DNA of 64,000 bases from Neurospora crassa OR74A (GCF_000182925.2 NC_026503.1:3596001-3660000); one strand, 5' to 3'. Shown: positions 9,009-21,729, counted from the first letter of the stretch. Made by a program: numbers and translations. Notes: a model not told the origin generated them from the sequence alone.

Positions 9009-10440
9009 TTAGGACTGCATGCGGACGGCATAGAAGACGCCATCGTCGGTCATGTACCAGCGGCAGTCGCCAAGGTTGTCAATCGTGAACCTGTTGCGCA
9101 GGGTCCAGTTTCCGTCGACCTCACGGCAGCGATACATGCGAGACGGGTCATCGTCGGCGGGCTTAAAATCCTGTGCCTCATCCATGTTGTTCTCATAAGC
9201 GATCTGCTCGTTGTTTGCGGCAACCTCACTGGCGGTGAGGCCCACGCCGAGAGCGGGCTCGGGATGAACGGCACCGGGGACCGCAGGCATGGGGGCAACT
9301 GGAGCATTACCTGCAACGATCACGGTCGCGCCCGGGGCGTACGCAGGCTGGGGCTGAGCCATCATCATGGGCTGGCCGGGGACAGGTTGGGCCTGGACCA
9401 AGACCGGCTGCATGGCAGGCTGCGGCATGACAGGCTGCTGGACGATATAACCGGGCGGAGCGGCGCCGGGAACCTGCTGCATCGGAACGGGTATTCCGGT
9501 AGCCTGTGACCAGTTAGCAAATTTTGACTCTCGAAAAAGCTCGTTTATCAGCGGCGATATGTTGGAAAGCAGCAAGCAGTCAGGACACGGGAAGCAGTAG
9601 TTCACTTGAACTACTGGCAGTGAGGAGGAAAAAAAAAAAAAAAAAGAAAAGAACAAGTGGAAAGCGCAAATCAACGACACTTGCAAAGTATTGCTGTTGC
9701 TGCTGGTCCCAAGTCGGGTAGAGTCCGGCCTGCCACTGGCTCTGACAATGGCCATGGTATTGGCTCGGGTACTGGTACTGCATCTGGTAGGGAGCCTGGT
9801 TCGGCACCTGGTATTACTGTGGGTACTGCTTCCCAACTACGGGCTGATGCATGCTCGAGGACGGAGAACAAGTCAGACTGACCATATACTGAGCGGCCTG
9901 CTGGACAGGCATCTGGAGACCAAGCTGTCCGTCGTGCCGCGGGGTATAGTAATGAAGCTCAGGGCCGGTGGAGGTGTCGCCAACCTGGGGTTGGAAATGG
10001 ACGCCAGTATTGGCCGGGGCGAGGGCGTACTGAGACATGTTGACTTGGTAAGTTGTTGGGAGGTAAGGGATCACGGTCTGGCACTGGGCGGTTTGCTGGT
10101 TGTAGCCGAGTTGCCACGGTTGGAGTTGTTGATAAGGCGACGCGGGGATGAAGGAGGGAGGGTATGGCGCGGCCTTGTGGTCGGCTTGGATTCCTCCCGG
10201 GCCTGTGTGATGAGTGAAGACTTGTTGAGAGGACGTTGAAACTCCCGGGTCGGCAGGCGGAAAGGCGGGGTAGTGCTCAGGACTGGTCGGTTCTTCCTGG
10301 GCAGGTGACTCTTCCTGGAATGAGGGACGCTTGCGCAGGGCGGACTTTAAGGGGAGGGGCTGGACGTCCTTCTCGAGGCCTTGTTGAAAAGAAACCCTCT
10401 TTGGAGATTTCAAGTTGCCCTTGTCTGGAGGCGCGCCCAT
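9009..10440 (-). CDS. Pro/Gln-rich fungal protein with C-terminal REVDG-WTLR motif
   Basis: Three exons: 10440-9883, 9807-9685 and 9503-9009, all of length divisible by three, giving 391 residues. The first intron (75 nt) is GT-AG. The second (181 nt) appears to start with GCAAGT and ends GCTAACTGGTCACAG, so it is a GC-AG intron. The N-terminus carries SPKRVSFQ, an RVxF-like phosphatase docking motif, then KSALRKRPSFQEES. The middle is low-complexity, rich in Pro, Gln, Tyr and Met. The last 45 residues, MYRCREVDGNWTLRNRF then CRWYMTDDGVFYAVRM, resemble a C-terminal module that I recall in many uncharacterised ascomycete proteins (an RELDG-TLR signature followed by a Trp/Tyr-rich end). There is no membrane segment or signal peptide. 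Function unknown. The splice model rests on frame and consensus only. Confidence 0.75.
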
Positions 10441-11040
10441 GATGGGTTTGGACGCAAAGTTGGTTTCTCAAGGTGGACTTCCGGCGTGTGCGGTGGTCCG
10501 GCTTGAGTGGAGAGGGTTGTTTGTGAAAAATACGAGAGGAAAGAGGGCCCGAAGGAAATGAAAGGGAAGGTGCAATGGGTGTAAGTGCGCGGCGTGGGTT
10601 TGAAAAGGTGCTCGCTGACCGCCTCCACTTCTTGCCTTGGGGTCGTCGTAGAATCTTCACCACCAGCACGGCTGCCAATGCGTTCCCTCTAACATCGATT
10701 TTTCAGAGTGTCTTGTGGCAAGCTTCCGCTTCAGCGCGTGATCCTCTGCTGCTGAATCCGCCCGTCGTCGGGTAATTTTCAGAGGTGAAATCCGTGGAAG
10801 TGAGTGGTAAGTAAATGGAAAGTGATCCGCTGTTGCCTGGGGAGCGCAGAAACTGAGCGCGAGTGAAGGGATCACGGCAAGATATCCACATGGGAAACCT
10901 GCAGCCCCGCGTTGAAGCCAAGCAAGTTTGGATCTGTCGTTGAGTCCTCGTGATCGTTGTCCTGCCAACAAACGCTCCTTCCTTCAAACAAGTCTTCGAG
11001 TCTGCTCGATGTCCTCGGATCCAAGAGAGAGTACTAACCC
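10441..11040. other. Spacer between two minus-strand reading frames
   Basis: About 600 bases between the ATG at 10440 and the possible small gene upstream. It probably holds the leader and promoter of the 9009-10440 gene. I see no other gene. Confidence 0.5.
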
Positions 11041-11245
11041 TCAGAGATACCTGACCTGCTGCTGCTCTCGATTTCTTGGGTGGAAATTCTGCAACAAGGA
11101 AAGCAAACAAACTTACCACATCGCGGAGCTCCCAGGCCCTCGTGCTCTCGTTAAAAACATAGTGATAGTTGTCTCCGTACCGGTTGACCGGTTCGCGCTC
11201 AAAGTCGACGTCGGCAAACGGCCAGCAAGGAATGCAACAGCACAT
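11041..11245 (-). CDS. Candidate 47-residue Cys-rich protein
   Basis: An ATG at 11245 opens MCCCIPCWPFADVDFE, and the frame runs to a GTAAGT donor at 11116. If spliced to the acceptor before 11055 (61-nt intron ending GCAGCAGCAG) the frame closes after five more codons, giving 47 residues ending ELRDVVRYL. The N-terminal cysteine run looks like a palmitoylation site. The segment NRYGDNYHYVFNESTRAWEL faintly resembles the C-terminal module of the next gene downstream, on the same strand. No good CTRAC branch site lies in the proposed intron, and unspliced the frame simply runs on, so this could also be the first exon of something larger. Function unknown. Confidence 0.35.
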
Positions 11246-12998
11246 GTTGACTGCTTCTTCTCTAATTGCTCTGATTGCTTTCGATTCGGGATATTTTTGC
11301 CGTTGCCGTGGCAGTAATGGTTGTTCTTCCCAATGTGCGGCGAGCGCGGTACAAAACAGGAGTCGAGTTGGTTTGAAGTTTTGTTGTCTGTCAACTGCGG
11401 AAGCGCAGTTGAACGGAAACTCCGTCTTTCATCTGCCTTGGTCTTGATAAGATACTTGGCAGAAGCCGGCCCGGGCAGGTATGAGGCTCCCGCAACCGAA
11501 AAGGGGAGGCACAGCCCAAAACACTCTAAACCCACATGACGACCCGACTATGACCATTGTTCTTGGTGTATGAAATTTCTGAAAGTATGCCTTGGGAGTA
11601 TTTAGACATGATCTATGATACCCGCCTACTCACAGTAGGAACATTACATCTCGTGCACCTGATCATCTTGCTTGTTGATATGTCACTTACGACTTCATTG
11701 TCTGCTTGGTTTTTGTTGTGGTTCGTGGATGCGCTGCCCCGGTTCATCCTAAACTAACAAAGGTGGATGATTACGTTGTCTTCTTTCTATGCTAAAGTGT
11801 TCTGTTGGTATACTATCGAGTTTTTGTATATTCTTCAAGTGGCTTTCTATGGTGGTTTAGGAAGAAGGTGGGGATACATTACACGTTACATATGATCATG
11901 TCGAGCTCGCCTTTCTCCTTTTGCAACAGCATCCCACACCAGGAACCAAATGATGTTAGCTCGATCTTGTTATAACCAAAGATATGGATGGGAAACTTGC
12001 TTTATTAGTCTTCGATCTTAGAGAAAGCAATAACGGGATTCGTAGAGGGACTTAGCATAAAGAGGCAAGCAAGGTTATTATCGTTACTGCCACTTGTAGC
12101 TCACTAGTCTGTCGGTTATCGAAGAATTGATTTTCCTCCCTGTCTTGATCTCTCTGCTTCCATGTATTGAAACTGGTGCTTGCCTGTTGTTCTCAAGCCA
12201 AAGATTTGCATGGGGAATACTCGAGGAACAATGTGCGTACGGTTTCCAGTTCTGTGGCAAATAGGGAATTCGTCGGAGATGGGCCTTATCCTAAGAGAGT
12301 GGATATGTTCATTCGTAGTCCTGCCCCTAAGTCGCTTCGAACTTTGAACTCACACCTGCTTGCAGTCATTTTCGACACCAACGTGTGGCAGGGTGACATG
12401 CCCAATATATCCCACACCAAACATTACCTCTCTATTATCTTATCATAAAACCCGGAGCCAACAGTCATGTACAACCCGCAATAGACTCAAAGTTTGAATG
12501 AAGCCTGCCGCAATGCCCCATATGCCCAACCAGGGCGATTGCGCTCTATGTCCATATGATCCGCTATAATACATACAATTTTCCACACACGGGGAGGAGA
12601 GAGATGAGACTAACCCTTGCGCTATGCACCACTATGCACACACCCTGCCCTTTGGCCCCTCTTCCATGTCCTGCCTTGTTCAAGCCCTGCCCAGCCCAGT
12701 GTCGCTTTATTTTCGTTCTTCCCTCTCTTGTTCGTACACATCCACCAGTTCGTGTCTGCTGCCCTTTTGCTCCGTGTTGAACCAAGGACACACACACATC
12801 TTCATCGCAGTGGTCTTCCGTGCTGGTGAGAAAGACACTGGTTTTCTTCTGTCAGTTCTCTCGAAGATTAAAATAATAGAGAAGGCTGGCTAGCTATGCA
12901 CTCTTTTCATGGAGCAACGATAGATGGCCAGAGAGTCGTGGGATGAAGGGAACAGAAGATGACTTTTTTTGTTTCCTATTTCATTCTTCGTCCCCACT
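11246..12998. other. Spacer without recognised gene
   Basis: It contains the 3' flank of tim23 (minus strand) at its right end. Plus-strand ORFs of 66-93 codons at 11557, 12167 and 12624 show no family resemblance or codon bias. A pyrimidine-rich stretch lies around 12640-12780. Nothing else is supported. Confidence 0.5.
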
Positions 12999-13785
12999 TC
13001 AGTCAACCTCGTTGGTCTGGGGGGAGGGGAAGAACGTCCTCCTGGCGACCTAGTGACACAGTAAAGTTAGCAAGGTGTATTTCCAGTCTACGCCTGCCAT
13101 ACGAAAAATGGTGACATACCGCCCAAGTACCGGCTATCGTCGCAACAATACCACCCGAGATCATCATGGGCTTCAGACCCCTGGTGCTCTTGAAGAGCAT
13201 ACCACTAAGCGCACCGGCCAGGATTGAGTTGGCGGCATCGTGCTTGCCCCTCACGTAACCAATGCCGGCGTTGATTAGGTTGTAGCAGATGGCGACAACA
13301 CCAGCCGAGTTGCCGAGGTAGGGACCGCGACGGGTGACAGCGTTAAGGACGGAGTTGAGGCGCAGCTTGGGCGGCTGGCCGGCCGATCTCTGGAGACCCT
13401 CTTTCAAACCCCACGCGCCTCCGATAGTGAGGGCCGTCAGGTAGGTGATACCGGTTCCGTAGCAGAGGTCGTCAGTGAAGCCGCGCGAGGGCAGAACTGA
13501 GGCGCCGGCGGCATCGGGCAGCGGGGTATCCTCAAGCGAGATGTATTCTAGTGTTTCCTTGTTGAGGCCGGCAAGAGGGTGTAGTTGTGTGGGGTCGGCG
13601 AAGGAAGAGCTACCGAGAAAGGCCTCGACACCTTGGGGCTGGCTAGCATCGAAGGGCGAGGGATATGAAGGAGCGGAGGTGGTGGTGGTGGTTGTCTGAG
13701 GTGCGCTGGGGGCGGGTGCGGCGGGCTCTTGCTGCTCTTGCTGCTTCTTGTTGCCTCCGGTGAGGGTGTTCCAAAGGCCGGACAT
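12999..13785 (-). CDS. tim23: Mitochondrial import translocase subunit Tim23
   Basis: Two exons, 13785-13120 and 13049-12999, with a 70-nt intron (GTATGT ... TTGCTAAC ... CACTAG), give 238 residues ending PSPQTNEVD. Tim23 forms the presequence-gated channel of the inner mitochondrial membrane, with Tim17 and Tim50. The N-terminal half is hydrophilic (Gln/Ala/Thr-rich to about residue 60) and then has the conserved LHPLAGLNKETLEYISLED segment of the intermembrane-space domain. The C-terminal half is the Tim17/22/23 four-helix domain, including GITYLTALTIGGAWGLKEG, GNSAGVVAICYNLINAGIG, NSILAGALSGMLFKSTRGLKP and MMISGGIVATIAGTWAV. Without the intron the frame would end in unrelated basic sequence, so the spliced end is preferred. 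It is divergently transcribed from the Trm732 gene, with a 985-bp shared upstream region. Confidence 0.95.
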
Positions 13786-14770
13786 TGTGACTGAAGTGGA
13801 GGGGTTCGATGGGTTATCGGATCGTTAAGCAGTTGGGGAACACGAAGCAGATAGACCGCGTACTGCTGCGCGCAAGAGTGGTGACGGGTAGCCGGAGGGA
13901 AGGGTGGGTGGGTGGTGCCGTCGGCAAACGAGTAAGCTATCGTATCTTCGGGGGAGTGACGGACGGGTCGGTGGGCGAGACGGATGGGATCTCGAATTGG
14001 CTCCGGCTCACGCGCAACTTGGACCGACGCCTGTCTTGGCCCCCGATAACGTCGGAACTTCGAAAAAATTTACCTCTATGGCGCCCGCATGGCCCGTGCG
14101 AGCGATTGGCGTCATATGTACCTCTACATATGTATATACATGCTCTGGGGCTTTGATTTCGGGGACATGTCAACATGGCGAAGTGGAACTCAACCGAGGC
14201 TGTAATGAAGAAGACCTTATTGAAAGGTCAACTGCAGTACATCGTGGGCATCTGAAGCTAGACTACGCCTTGAACAGATATATTCAACGGATTCTCCATG
14301 TTCCCATTCCTGCTTTCTCAGGACTTCTTCGCCTTTGGATCTTTTACGGGGACGGTTCGTTCGTGGGGATTCTTTTACTGCTACAGTGCAGGGGTATCTC
14401 TTGACATGGCGGCAGGCAACTTCAGACCCAAAACAAGCACGGTGGCCGGAGTGGATTCACCCCCAGAACATGCGCAGTGGATGTAAACACACAGTGGGTG
14501 ATGCTATAGGCCTTTGAAGATCCCAAAATTTCACAACTCGTCGCTCATACTTTACACGAGTGCCCAGCAGAGAGGTGGATTACTTACTATCACAGTAACT
14601 TCAGGCCCTCACTAACTCTCACTGGGGGGCTCATTGACGGTCAGGCACTTACCACTCTTCGCTCCTTCTTTATTGCCTCCCTTTCCCAGTCATCATCACT
14701 CTGCAACGAAGTCTCGGATGCACGTCTAAACCCGGTCCCTCAATCATAACTTCCCTTTTGGACTGCGGGG
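13786..14770. other. Divergent promoter region, tim23 / trm732
   Basis: The two genes start at 13785 (minus) and 14771 (plus), so both promoters lie here. ORFs up to 166 codons on the plus strand have no family resemblance. I see no strong TATA box. Pyrimidine-rich tracts occur just before 14771, as is common ahead of fungal housekeeping genes. Confidence 0.6.
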
Positions 14771-17700
14771 ATGGAGTCAACCCAAGTCCAGCAAAATGCC
14801 CCCGGCAGCAGCACCATTGACACGGACGCTCTGCTAGCCGGACTGGGCCCCGAAGTGTTTGAAAATGCCAACACCATCACCAAGTGGCTGTTGTCACAAC
14901 CCACCGAGTCACTCCCAGCGTAGGTTTCTTTTCTTTCGGATATCTTCAGTGTCCAGTTATTCTTTGTGAGAAGTTCTCAATCACACATATACAGACATTC
15001 ACTAACACCCGTGTTAGCATCGCACAGGCAGTATTTGCCAAGTTGTTCAGCAATGCCTCTGAGTCTCGCCAGTATCACGGCAACGGTCACGATGTCGTAA
15101 GGCTCTGCAGCTTTGTTCAGCAATGCGCCAAGGCCAAAGACGAGAAGCTGAAGGAATGGGCCTTCACCGAGCCCGTCTCAACGAAGCTGTTCCATTTCTA
15201 CCTTGAGTGGTATGAACACGACCCGCATCGTGCCCTGAGACTGATTCTTGATGTCCTTGTGGCCTCGGCGACCATTAATCCCAAACCCGAGACAGGGAAG
15301 GCAGTGAAGGAACACATCCTCAAGACCATCGTGGAGATTGTCGCTCGCAAGTCTGCCATGCAACTGACCAAGTCTGGCCTGCAGTGTCTGGACCACTTCT
15401 TGAACAAAAAGGTTCTTTCCCTCGACGATGTTGCTCGCAAGTATCGCGAGGTCGACTCTTCTGTCGCCGACCTATCTCATCTCTCCGTGTGGAAGTCCTT
15501 TGTTTTTGAGCTGTTCTCGTGGATGGAGCTTCCCTACGTCTGCCCTCATGCCGGCAAATGTCTTGTGCATATTTTTAAGGGTTTAACTGGCCAGGCTGCT
15601 GCTGCGGCCCAAAAAAGCGAAAAGTTCACTGTCGAGGTCTGGAAGACGTGGCTACAGGAGGCTGTGGCCCAGAGACCAGCAGTCTTGGAGGATATCAAGA
15701 ACTACGTCCTAGTTCCTATTTTCAAGACTGACAAGGTCGAATCTCTGAAGCTGCTCGAGGCGTTTAACCGCAGCGAGATACCCGTCGGATCTACACAGGA
15801 TCTGACCGATCTGACTCTCTTGCTCCAGTTGGCGACACTCGAGACCGGCAAGCGGTTTGGTCTCGTGGAAGAACCCAGCAATGATATTGACGCTTCTCAG
15901 TCTTCAAGCAAGGTAATTCTTCGGGACACTGTCCTCGAAAGCTTCCTCACACATCCTTCCCTCTCCGTCAGATCCAGCGCTTTCTCCTTGTTGGTCTCAT
16001 CCCAGGCCACTACGAAGCCCTTTTCCCGGATAGCGTTTGACCTACTCAGGAAGCACCTCGCCGCCTTCCATGCCGACTTTGACGCCAAATTGCGCAACGA
16101 GGTGCTCGGCTATACGAAGAACCTGATTCGGCGTGTTAAAAACGTCATCTCCGTTGCCCAGAGAAGCCTTGCCCAAGCAGCCAGCAAGCAGAACCCGGCG
16201 CCTGCGGACAAGGATACGACATCATCAAAGAAGAAGCCCGCTCCTGAGAACTTGTTGAAGAGTCCCACCGAGGCCAGGGAGGTACTTGACCGCCACGAGG
16301 CTTTCTTCTCGTGGTACCTTGGGTTTTTGAAGGGTGAGCTTTTGCCCACAACGTCTTACCAACGCCACATCACAGCCATGAGAGCGGCACTTTTGGCGTT
16401 GAAGGTTGGAAAACACGCTGGTGCCACGGATGATGTTGTCGATGAGGACGTTTCAAAGTCAATATCTTCAGATTTCACTTGGATCCGCCTTCTTCTGGAT
16501 CTACTCTTGGACCCTTTTGACGATGTCAGAGACTCCGCCTCTAACCTTCTGGGGTTGTTCTCTCAAGGAATCATCAAGTCCCCCGCACAACCCAGTCTCA
16601 ATAGCAAGACCCAACTCGAGGTCCTGCAAGACTTTTGCCTAAAAGCCCGGGCTTTGGCAGACAGAACTGGCCGCGCTGATCACGGTGACGGCGCTGCTCG
16701 CTCCCAGGGACTTCTGTGCCGATGGTTGGATGGTGCAGATCTCCAAATTGCTCACATTTCCAAGATCATCAGTGGTCTTGAAGACAAGGTTACAAAGGCA
16801 GAGAAGGACTTGGGCCACGCTGCCATTGAGAACCCCGTACATCCAGATTTTGCCGCCATCAGCTATGCGTGGCCTGTGCTGGCCAAAGAGAGCTTTTCCG
16901 AAACACAGTTGGAAGCCATCCATCAATTATATCAGCGCGTCTTCGACTGTGCCAAGCGTATTTGGGTAGCAGTCAGGCATGTGCTATGCGATGACTCTCC
17001 GGAAGGCCACTTGCCCGAGGAGATGGAGGAAATCGAGGGATTGGACACCAAAGACCTATTGAGTTACAGTTTCCGTGCAGTTCACGAGTCGAGCAACCTG
17101 ATGCGACTGATGCTCCAGACGTTGCGTCTCACTCCAGGCCCGGGAGTGCCGTTCCCTCCTTTGCCCGTTTTCCAAGCTACCGGGTACTTGACGTTTGAGC
17201 AGCTTTCCAGCTTGAGGCATCGTGGTGCTTTCTCTACGGTATCTCTTACTTTTACGACATGTTGCCAGCTTACACAAAAGCTCCCCATTGTCTTCCCCGA
17301 GACTGCAGGGTCCAACACTTTGCTTCGCGAATGGTACAAGGTATGTTGTGGAACTGATCACGGCTCTTGGGCTGTACTGTATACTGACTTTCAAAAGGGC
17401 ACAATCAACTGCATCATGAGTCAGGCCTCCACCACCCGTCGCTCTGCGGGTATTCCTTCTCTAGTTGCCGGCATCCTGACAGCCAACGCTGAATCGCCCT
17501 CGTTCAACGAGGTTTTCAGCGAGCTTGAGGAGATTGGCAAGAAGCCGGTCACGCAAGCGGAAACTGATGGATCGAACTTGCCACAAGTACATGCTCTGAA
17601 TTCGCTCAGAGAGATCTTCAAGAGCTCATTATTGAGCAAGAAGGCCGAGGCTTACCTGGCCAGGACTTTGCAGCTGGCTGCAAACAACCTAAAGTCCGAA

Positions 17701-19785
17701 GTGTAAGTTGCAGACATGCACCAGCAGTCAGATCGAGTGCTAACGAGATATAGATGGGCCATTCGCAACTGCGGTCTCCTGTTGCTGAGGAGTCTTATCG
17801 ACTGCTTGCTTGGAACGGGTGAGAGCAAGGCCATCATCGAATCGGGCTGGGACGGTGTCTCCGTTCGTATTTCTTATAACAAGTACCCAACACTGCCAGG
17901 TGTTATTCTGGGACTGTTGGAGTCTGCCAACAAGGCTCTTGGTGAAGATGCAAAGACAGCCGCCGCGGAGGCCGTCTTCCCGGCATTGGACATCATTCGT
18001 CGTGCCGGCCCCCCCGAGTCTTACCGCGCTGAACTCCAAGGTCATATTGAAGGCTACCTCGATAGCCACCTCTGGCACGTCAGAGAAATTGCGGCCAGGA
18101 CACTCTGCTCCTTCCTTCTTCAAGGAGATTGGGTCGCAGAAATCCAGCGGCTCCTTGAGGAGTCTGAGGATCGCGCCAACCGCATCCATGGTGTCCTCCT
18201 GCTGACAAGATTTGTTCTGGAGCGCAAGACCAGCCTGGGTGCGGATGTTTCCGAAGATACATCCAAACTCAAGGTTCTCCTTCGCAGGCTTGCCGACGAG
18301 AGTGACAACTTCAAGACATGCCCCGTCGTCAAGGCTGCCTACCTTGAGATATTCAACATTTTGGCAAGCATCGATCCCATCGTCAACCAGTCGGCCCTTG
18401 AACTCATCGCCATCACTCCAGGCTCTGATTCAGCCACGGTGATGGACAAGACCAAGCAATACCCATCTTCGGCTCTCCTGGATGCAGAGGCTGTGATCGC
18501 CAGCGTCTACCACGCCGCAGCAGTCTCCGACACTAAGGTCCTACGGGCGCTTTTTCTGCACACCCTTAGCAAGGACATCAACACTACTCAGCGATTGCTT
18601 GAGATGGTCCCTATCGCCTGGAAGTCCATCACTACCACCGAAGCCATTGGAGGTCTCTCCAACCTTTACGCCGAAGTCTGCACTACCACCGCCGCTACTC
18701 CCGATATCAAAGCAGCGGCGATCTCTAACCTCGGCGATCTCATCGATGCCCTTCTCCAGGAAGGTCGTCAAGCTGAGCTTATCGGCCTCCCCTTCATGGC
18801 CACCATCGAACAAACCTGGAAGGGTCTCCAGCAAGGCGAGATCAACCCCAACCTCTCCTGCGCCATCATCCGAGCCAGCGGTTCCCTCATGGCCGCCCTT
18901 GCTCTTCGCAGCGCTACCACCACCACCACCGCCGCCTGTGGCGGAATCGACAACCAGATGGCCCAACGTCTCCGGGCCTGGGGCGCCATGATGGCCGACG
19001 CGCTCGACATCGACAATACCTTCGACACGCGCTATGCGGCCGCCTCTTCTCTGACCTCTTTCTTCACCGGCTTCGTGTCTACAACAGAAGCAAACTGGTC
19101 CCCAGCTTTCCTGCCTGCACTCTCGGCGCTCTACGACGCCCTAATTGACGACGACGACGAGGTCCGCGATCTTGCTTCCGCCGCTGCCGCGCCCGTGGTC
19201 GGACAGCAGATGGTTCCCCCCTCGGCAGCTGATCGCCTAGCGGTCTGGATGTCCGAGACGTTCTTTGGGCAAGAGGAGTTCCAAGAGCACTTGGTGTCTC
19301 GTCTCACAACCGGCAATTCCTCCCCAGTTGCTGAAAAGTCTTCCGAGTTGACCTCGGCAGCGGAACAGCTCGTCACCGCTTTGCAGTTCGACGACTCACT
19401 CTTTGCCACTGAGGAGCAGAATCTGTTTATTGATGAGGTGAGGGAGACTAGACGCTGGCAGCGGGAGCTCATCGCCCGTGCCTCTGCTTCTGGGTCTTCT
19501 GACGTCCTCTCGTCCGGGCCTGCGTTCGCCAAGCTGAGCAAGTGGACGGAGGAAGGGCTGGAGTACCTTACCAGACTAGTACGGGCGAACAGTGATGGGC
19601 CGCTAGAGTGGACAAGTGATCAACATGTGTTCGCGGCTTGTGCGAGGGTGTTGCTGTGCGCGGTTGCGGTGGTTAAGGTTGTCGGCGCCGAGTCGGCGGT
19701 TGGAGAGGCGTTGAAGGCGTTCAAGGAGGTTGCCAAGAAGGGAGGACTGCATGGTAGTTTGTTGGAGATTGTGGCGGCAGTGTGA
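14771..19785 (+). CDS. trm732: Trm732/THADA-like tRNA methylation partner (DUF2428)
   Basis: Four exons, 14771-14919, 15018-17340, 17398-17702 and 17754-19785, join in frame to 1602 residues. The protein is an all-helical HEAT/ARM-type repeat protein. The diagnostic DUF2428 signatures are present: the REWYKG block across the exon 2/3 junction, SQASTTRRSAGIPSLVAGIL, and WAIRNCGLLLLRSLIDCLLG across the exon 3/4 junction. In yeast Trm732 is the partner of the methyltransferase Trm7 for 2'-O-methylation of residue 32 in certain tRNA anticodon loops; THADA is the human homolog. The first exon ends LPA, completed after a 98-nt intron with a CACTAACA branch site. Intron 2 (57 nt) is a multiple of three with no stop, so retention would only insert 19 residues. 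Intron 3 is 51 nt with GTAAGT and GTGCTAAC signals. The C-terminal third is less conserved. Confidence 0.88.
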
Positions 19786-20560
19786 GCGGGTGTTTGTTAG
19801 AAGTCTAAACCGTGGTGATAGATGTGCACTAGAGCGCACGAAGAGTCTTGAATGCTATTGTCTTTCCTGTCCTTGACCCCGACCATGGATTTAATGTCAT
19901 ACTTCGGCCTTTCACACACAACAAGACATGTCGGTCTCTCACTTATACCTCGGTGAGATATATCACCTGGGCATACTTCAGTCATAGTGTCACCAATACA
20001 GACTACACTCCTCCATGAAACACATTCAACCTGGCACACTCTCTACACCCGCAACGCACCTGATCAACATCGCTGGAGAAAAGGAAAAACAAAAAGCATA
20101 TCAATTATAGCAAACCTAAAGACTGTGAAGACCGCTTGACGAAAAACCCAGCGCGGTGTCTATATCAAGAAAAGACGTTGTAAATTAAGTATATTCGCTA
20201 TGGATGAGTATGCTTCGCTGGACCTACCATGGCACCCACTAAACATAGGTAAAACGCTAAGCCCATACATATGCGAACTTCACTTCGACTAAATATCGTA
20301 GTGTACCATCTTCAATTATCTCACGAACTATATTGTAAACCCTTCTTCCTTCCTTCCTTCCCTCACCCTTCCCCAGCCCATTCCGCCATGACGTCCACCT
20401 AGGCAGTCCATGGAAGTATCTGACAATAAAGCGTCCAAGATTTGTGAGTGACACGTACCTACCTACCCTGAGTAACTATCTTCAGCCGCTGACTTGTGAA
20501 CTTTACCTGCCCAAATACTTGGCTTTTGCAACTTTCAAATACTTGCTCACAGTCGGGTTA

Positions 20561-20594
20561 TGCCTTGCCTTGCCTTGCCTTGCCTTGCTTTGCC
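20561..20594. repeat. (TGCCT)n microsatellite
   Basis: About seven units of TGCCT, the last two slightly changed. It lies in the spacer downstream of trm732. Confidence 0.9.
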
Positions 20595-21701
20595 TACTTT
20601 TCTCTGTTTACGTTTATGATCCAGGTCTTCACTGCTACATACCTGTTAGACGTATGTACCCACCTAGCGTCGGGTCCTGTTACGCAACGGTTTTTGTGTA
20701 ACGAGGGTGGTGTGTATGTAACAAACAACCGACCACAGCATCGGATGAACTACCCAACTCGACATCAGGCGCATATTGATCTCTAGGAACATACACATTG
20801 GAAAAAATGTAAACTTTGTGGTCTGCCTAAGGAGAGGGAGGCATGAAGTGTTCAGGGTATATATAGATGCTTGACTATCCGAACTGATCTTGTTTTTGTT
20901 TTATTTCGTTTCGCATATGCAGATGATGCGTTTAGAGTTGATCCTTTACCTGTACGATATCGGGGGGGTGTCGAGTATGTGTTATAGAGCGTCCAGCGTC
21001 GTCAAGTGCCGAAGATGGAGGATGATGAGTAATGGACGGCAGAGAAAAACACAACAAAACTGAGGCCTCCAACAGGAAACTGCCGCCCGCGTATACTGCA
21101 ACTGTTGTATACTGCATATCTAGCAACCGAACCTACCTATAAGAGGCGGACTGGCTATGCAGAGAAGGCAGGCAATCTGCATTGCAGAAGAGAGAGAGGG
21201 TGGGTGGGTGGGTGTCATGCGCACTAGGTTACTTCTCCGTCCGCGCAGGCGAAGTACATGGATACCTACTATGGTAAACAAGAACGCAGGCAAAGCGAAG
21301 CGAAGCGCTGTCACCCCAGGTCTCTCTCTGCAAGGTAAAATGGAGAAATGTCAAGGTCAAGAACTCGAGAATAATTTCTTCTGCTGGTTGGTGGCTGGAC
21401 ACTCCTGTGTAGTGTAGTCAGCGCCGCAAAACTGTGTCTAAAGGAAAGGCCAGTAAGTAATATGCAAAGAGGCCTTCTTTGGGCTCCTTTTGGCTTGCAA
21501 CTTGAACAAATATCGGGCAGTCTCCATGAAATCGGAATAACCCCAGACGTCCATCCGTTGACACACCCACCCACCCCGATAACCCCACAGCGGTCGCTGA
21601 ACAGGCCGCAGCCGCTTGAGGCGCTAAACGCTAAAACAAGTGTTTCCTGGCGCCCCCCTGCTCTGTGTATTTTTTTTCTCTGTTCCATTTCGTAACTTTC
21701 G

Positions 21702-21729
21702 CTTCTTCTTCTTCTTCTTCTTCTTCTTC
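21702..21729. repeat. (CTT)n microsatellite
   Basis: Nine uninterrupted CTT/TTC units in a pyrimidine-rich stretch, in the spacer. Confidence 0.9.

Noticed and set aside
10441-11245. Joining the MCCC exon to the MGAPPDKG exon as one gene
   Set aside because: No suitable acceptor lies just before 10440, and the ATG there is a good start, so two separate genes are simpler.
20444-20701. 85-codon hydrophobic plus-strand frame
   Set aside because: It has no ATG start and its Leu/Pro/Cys pattern is created by the TGCCT microsatellite.
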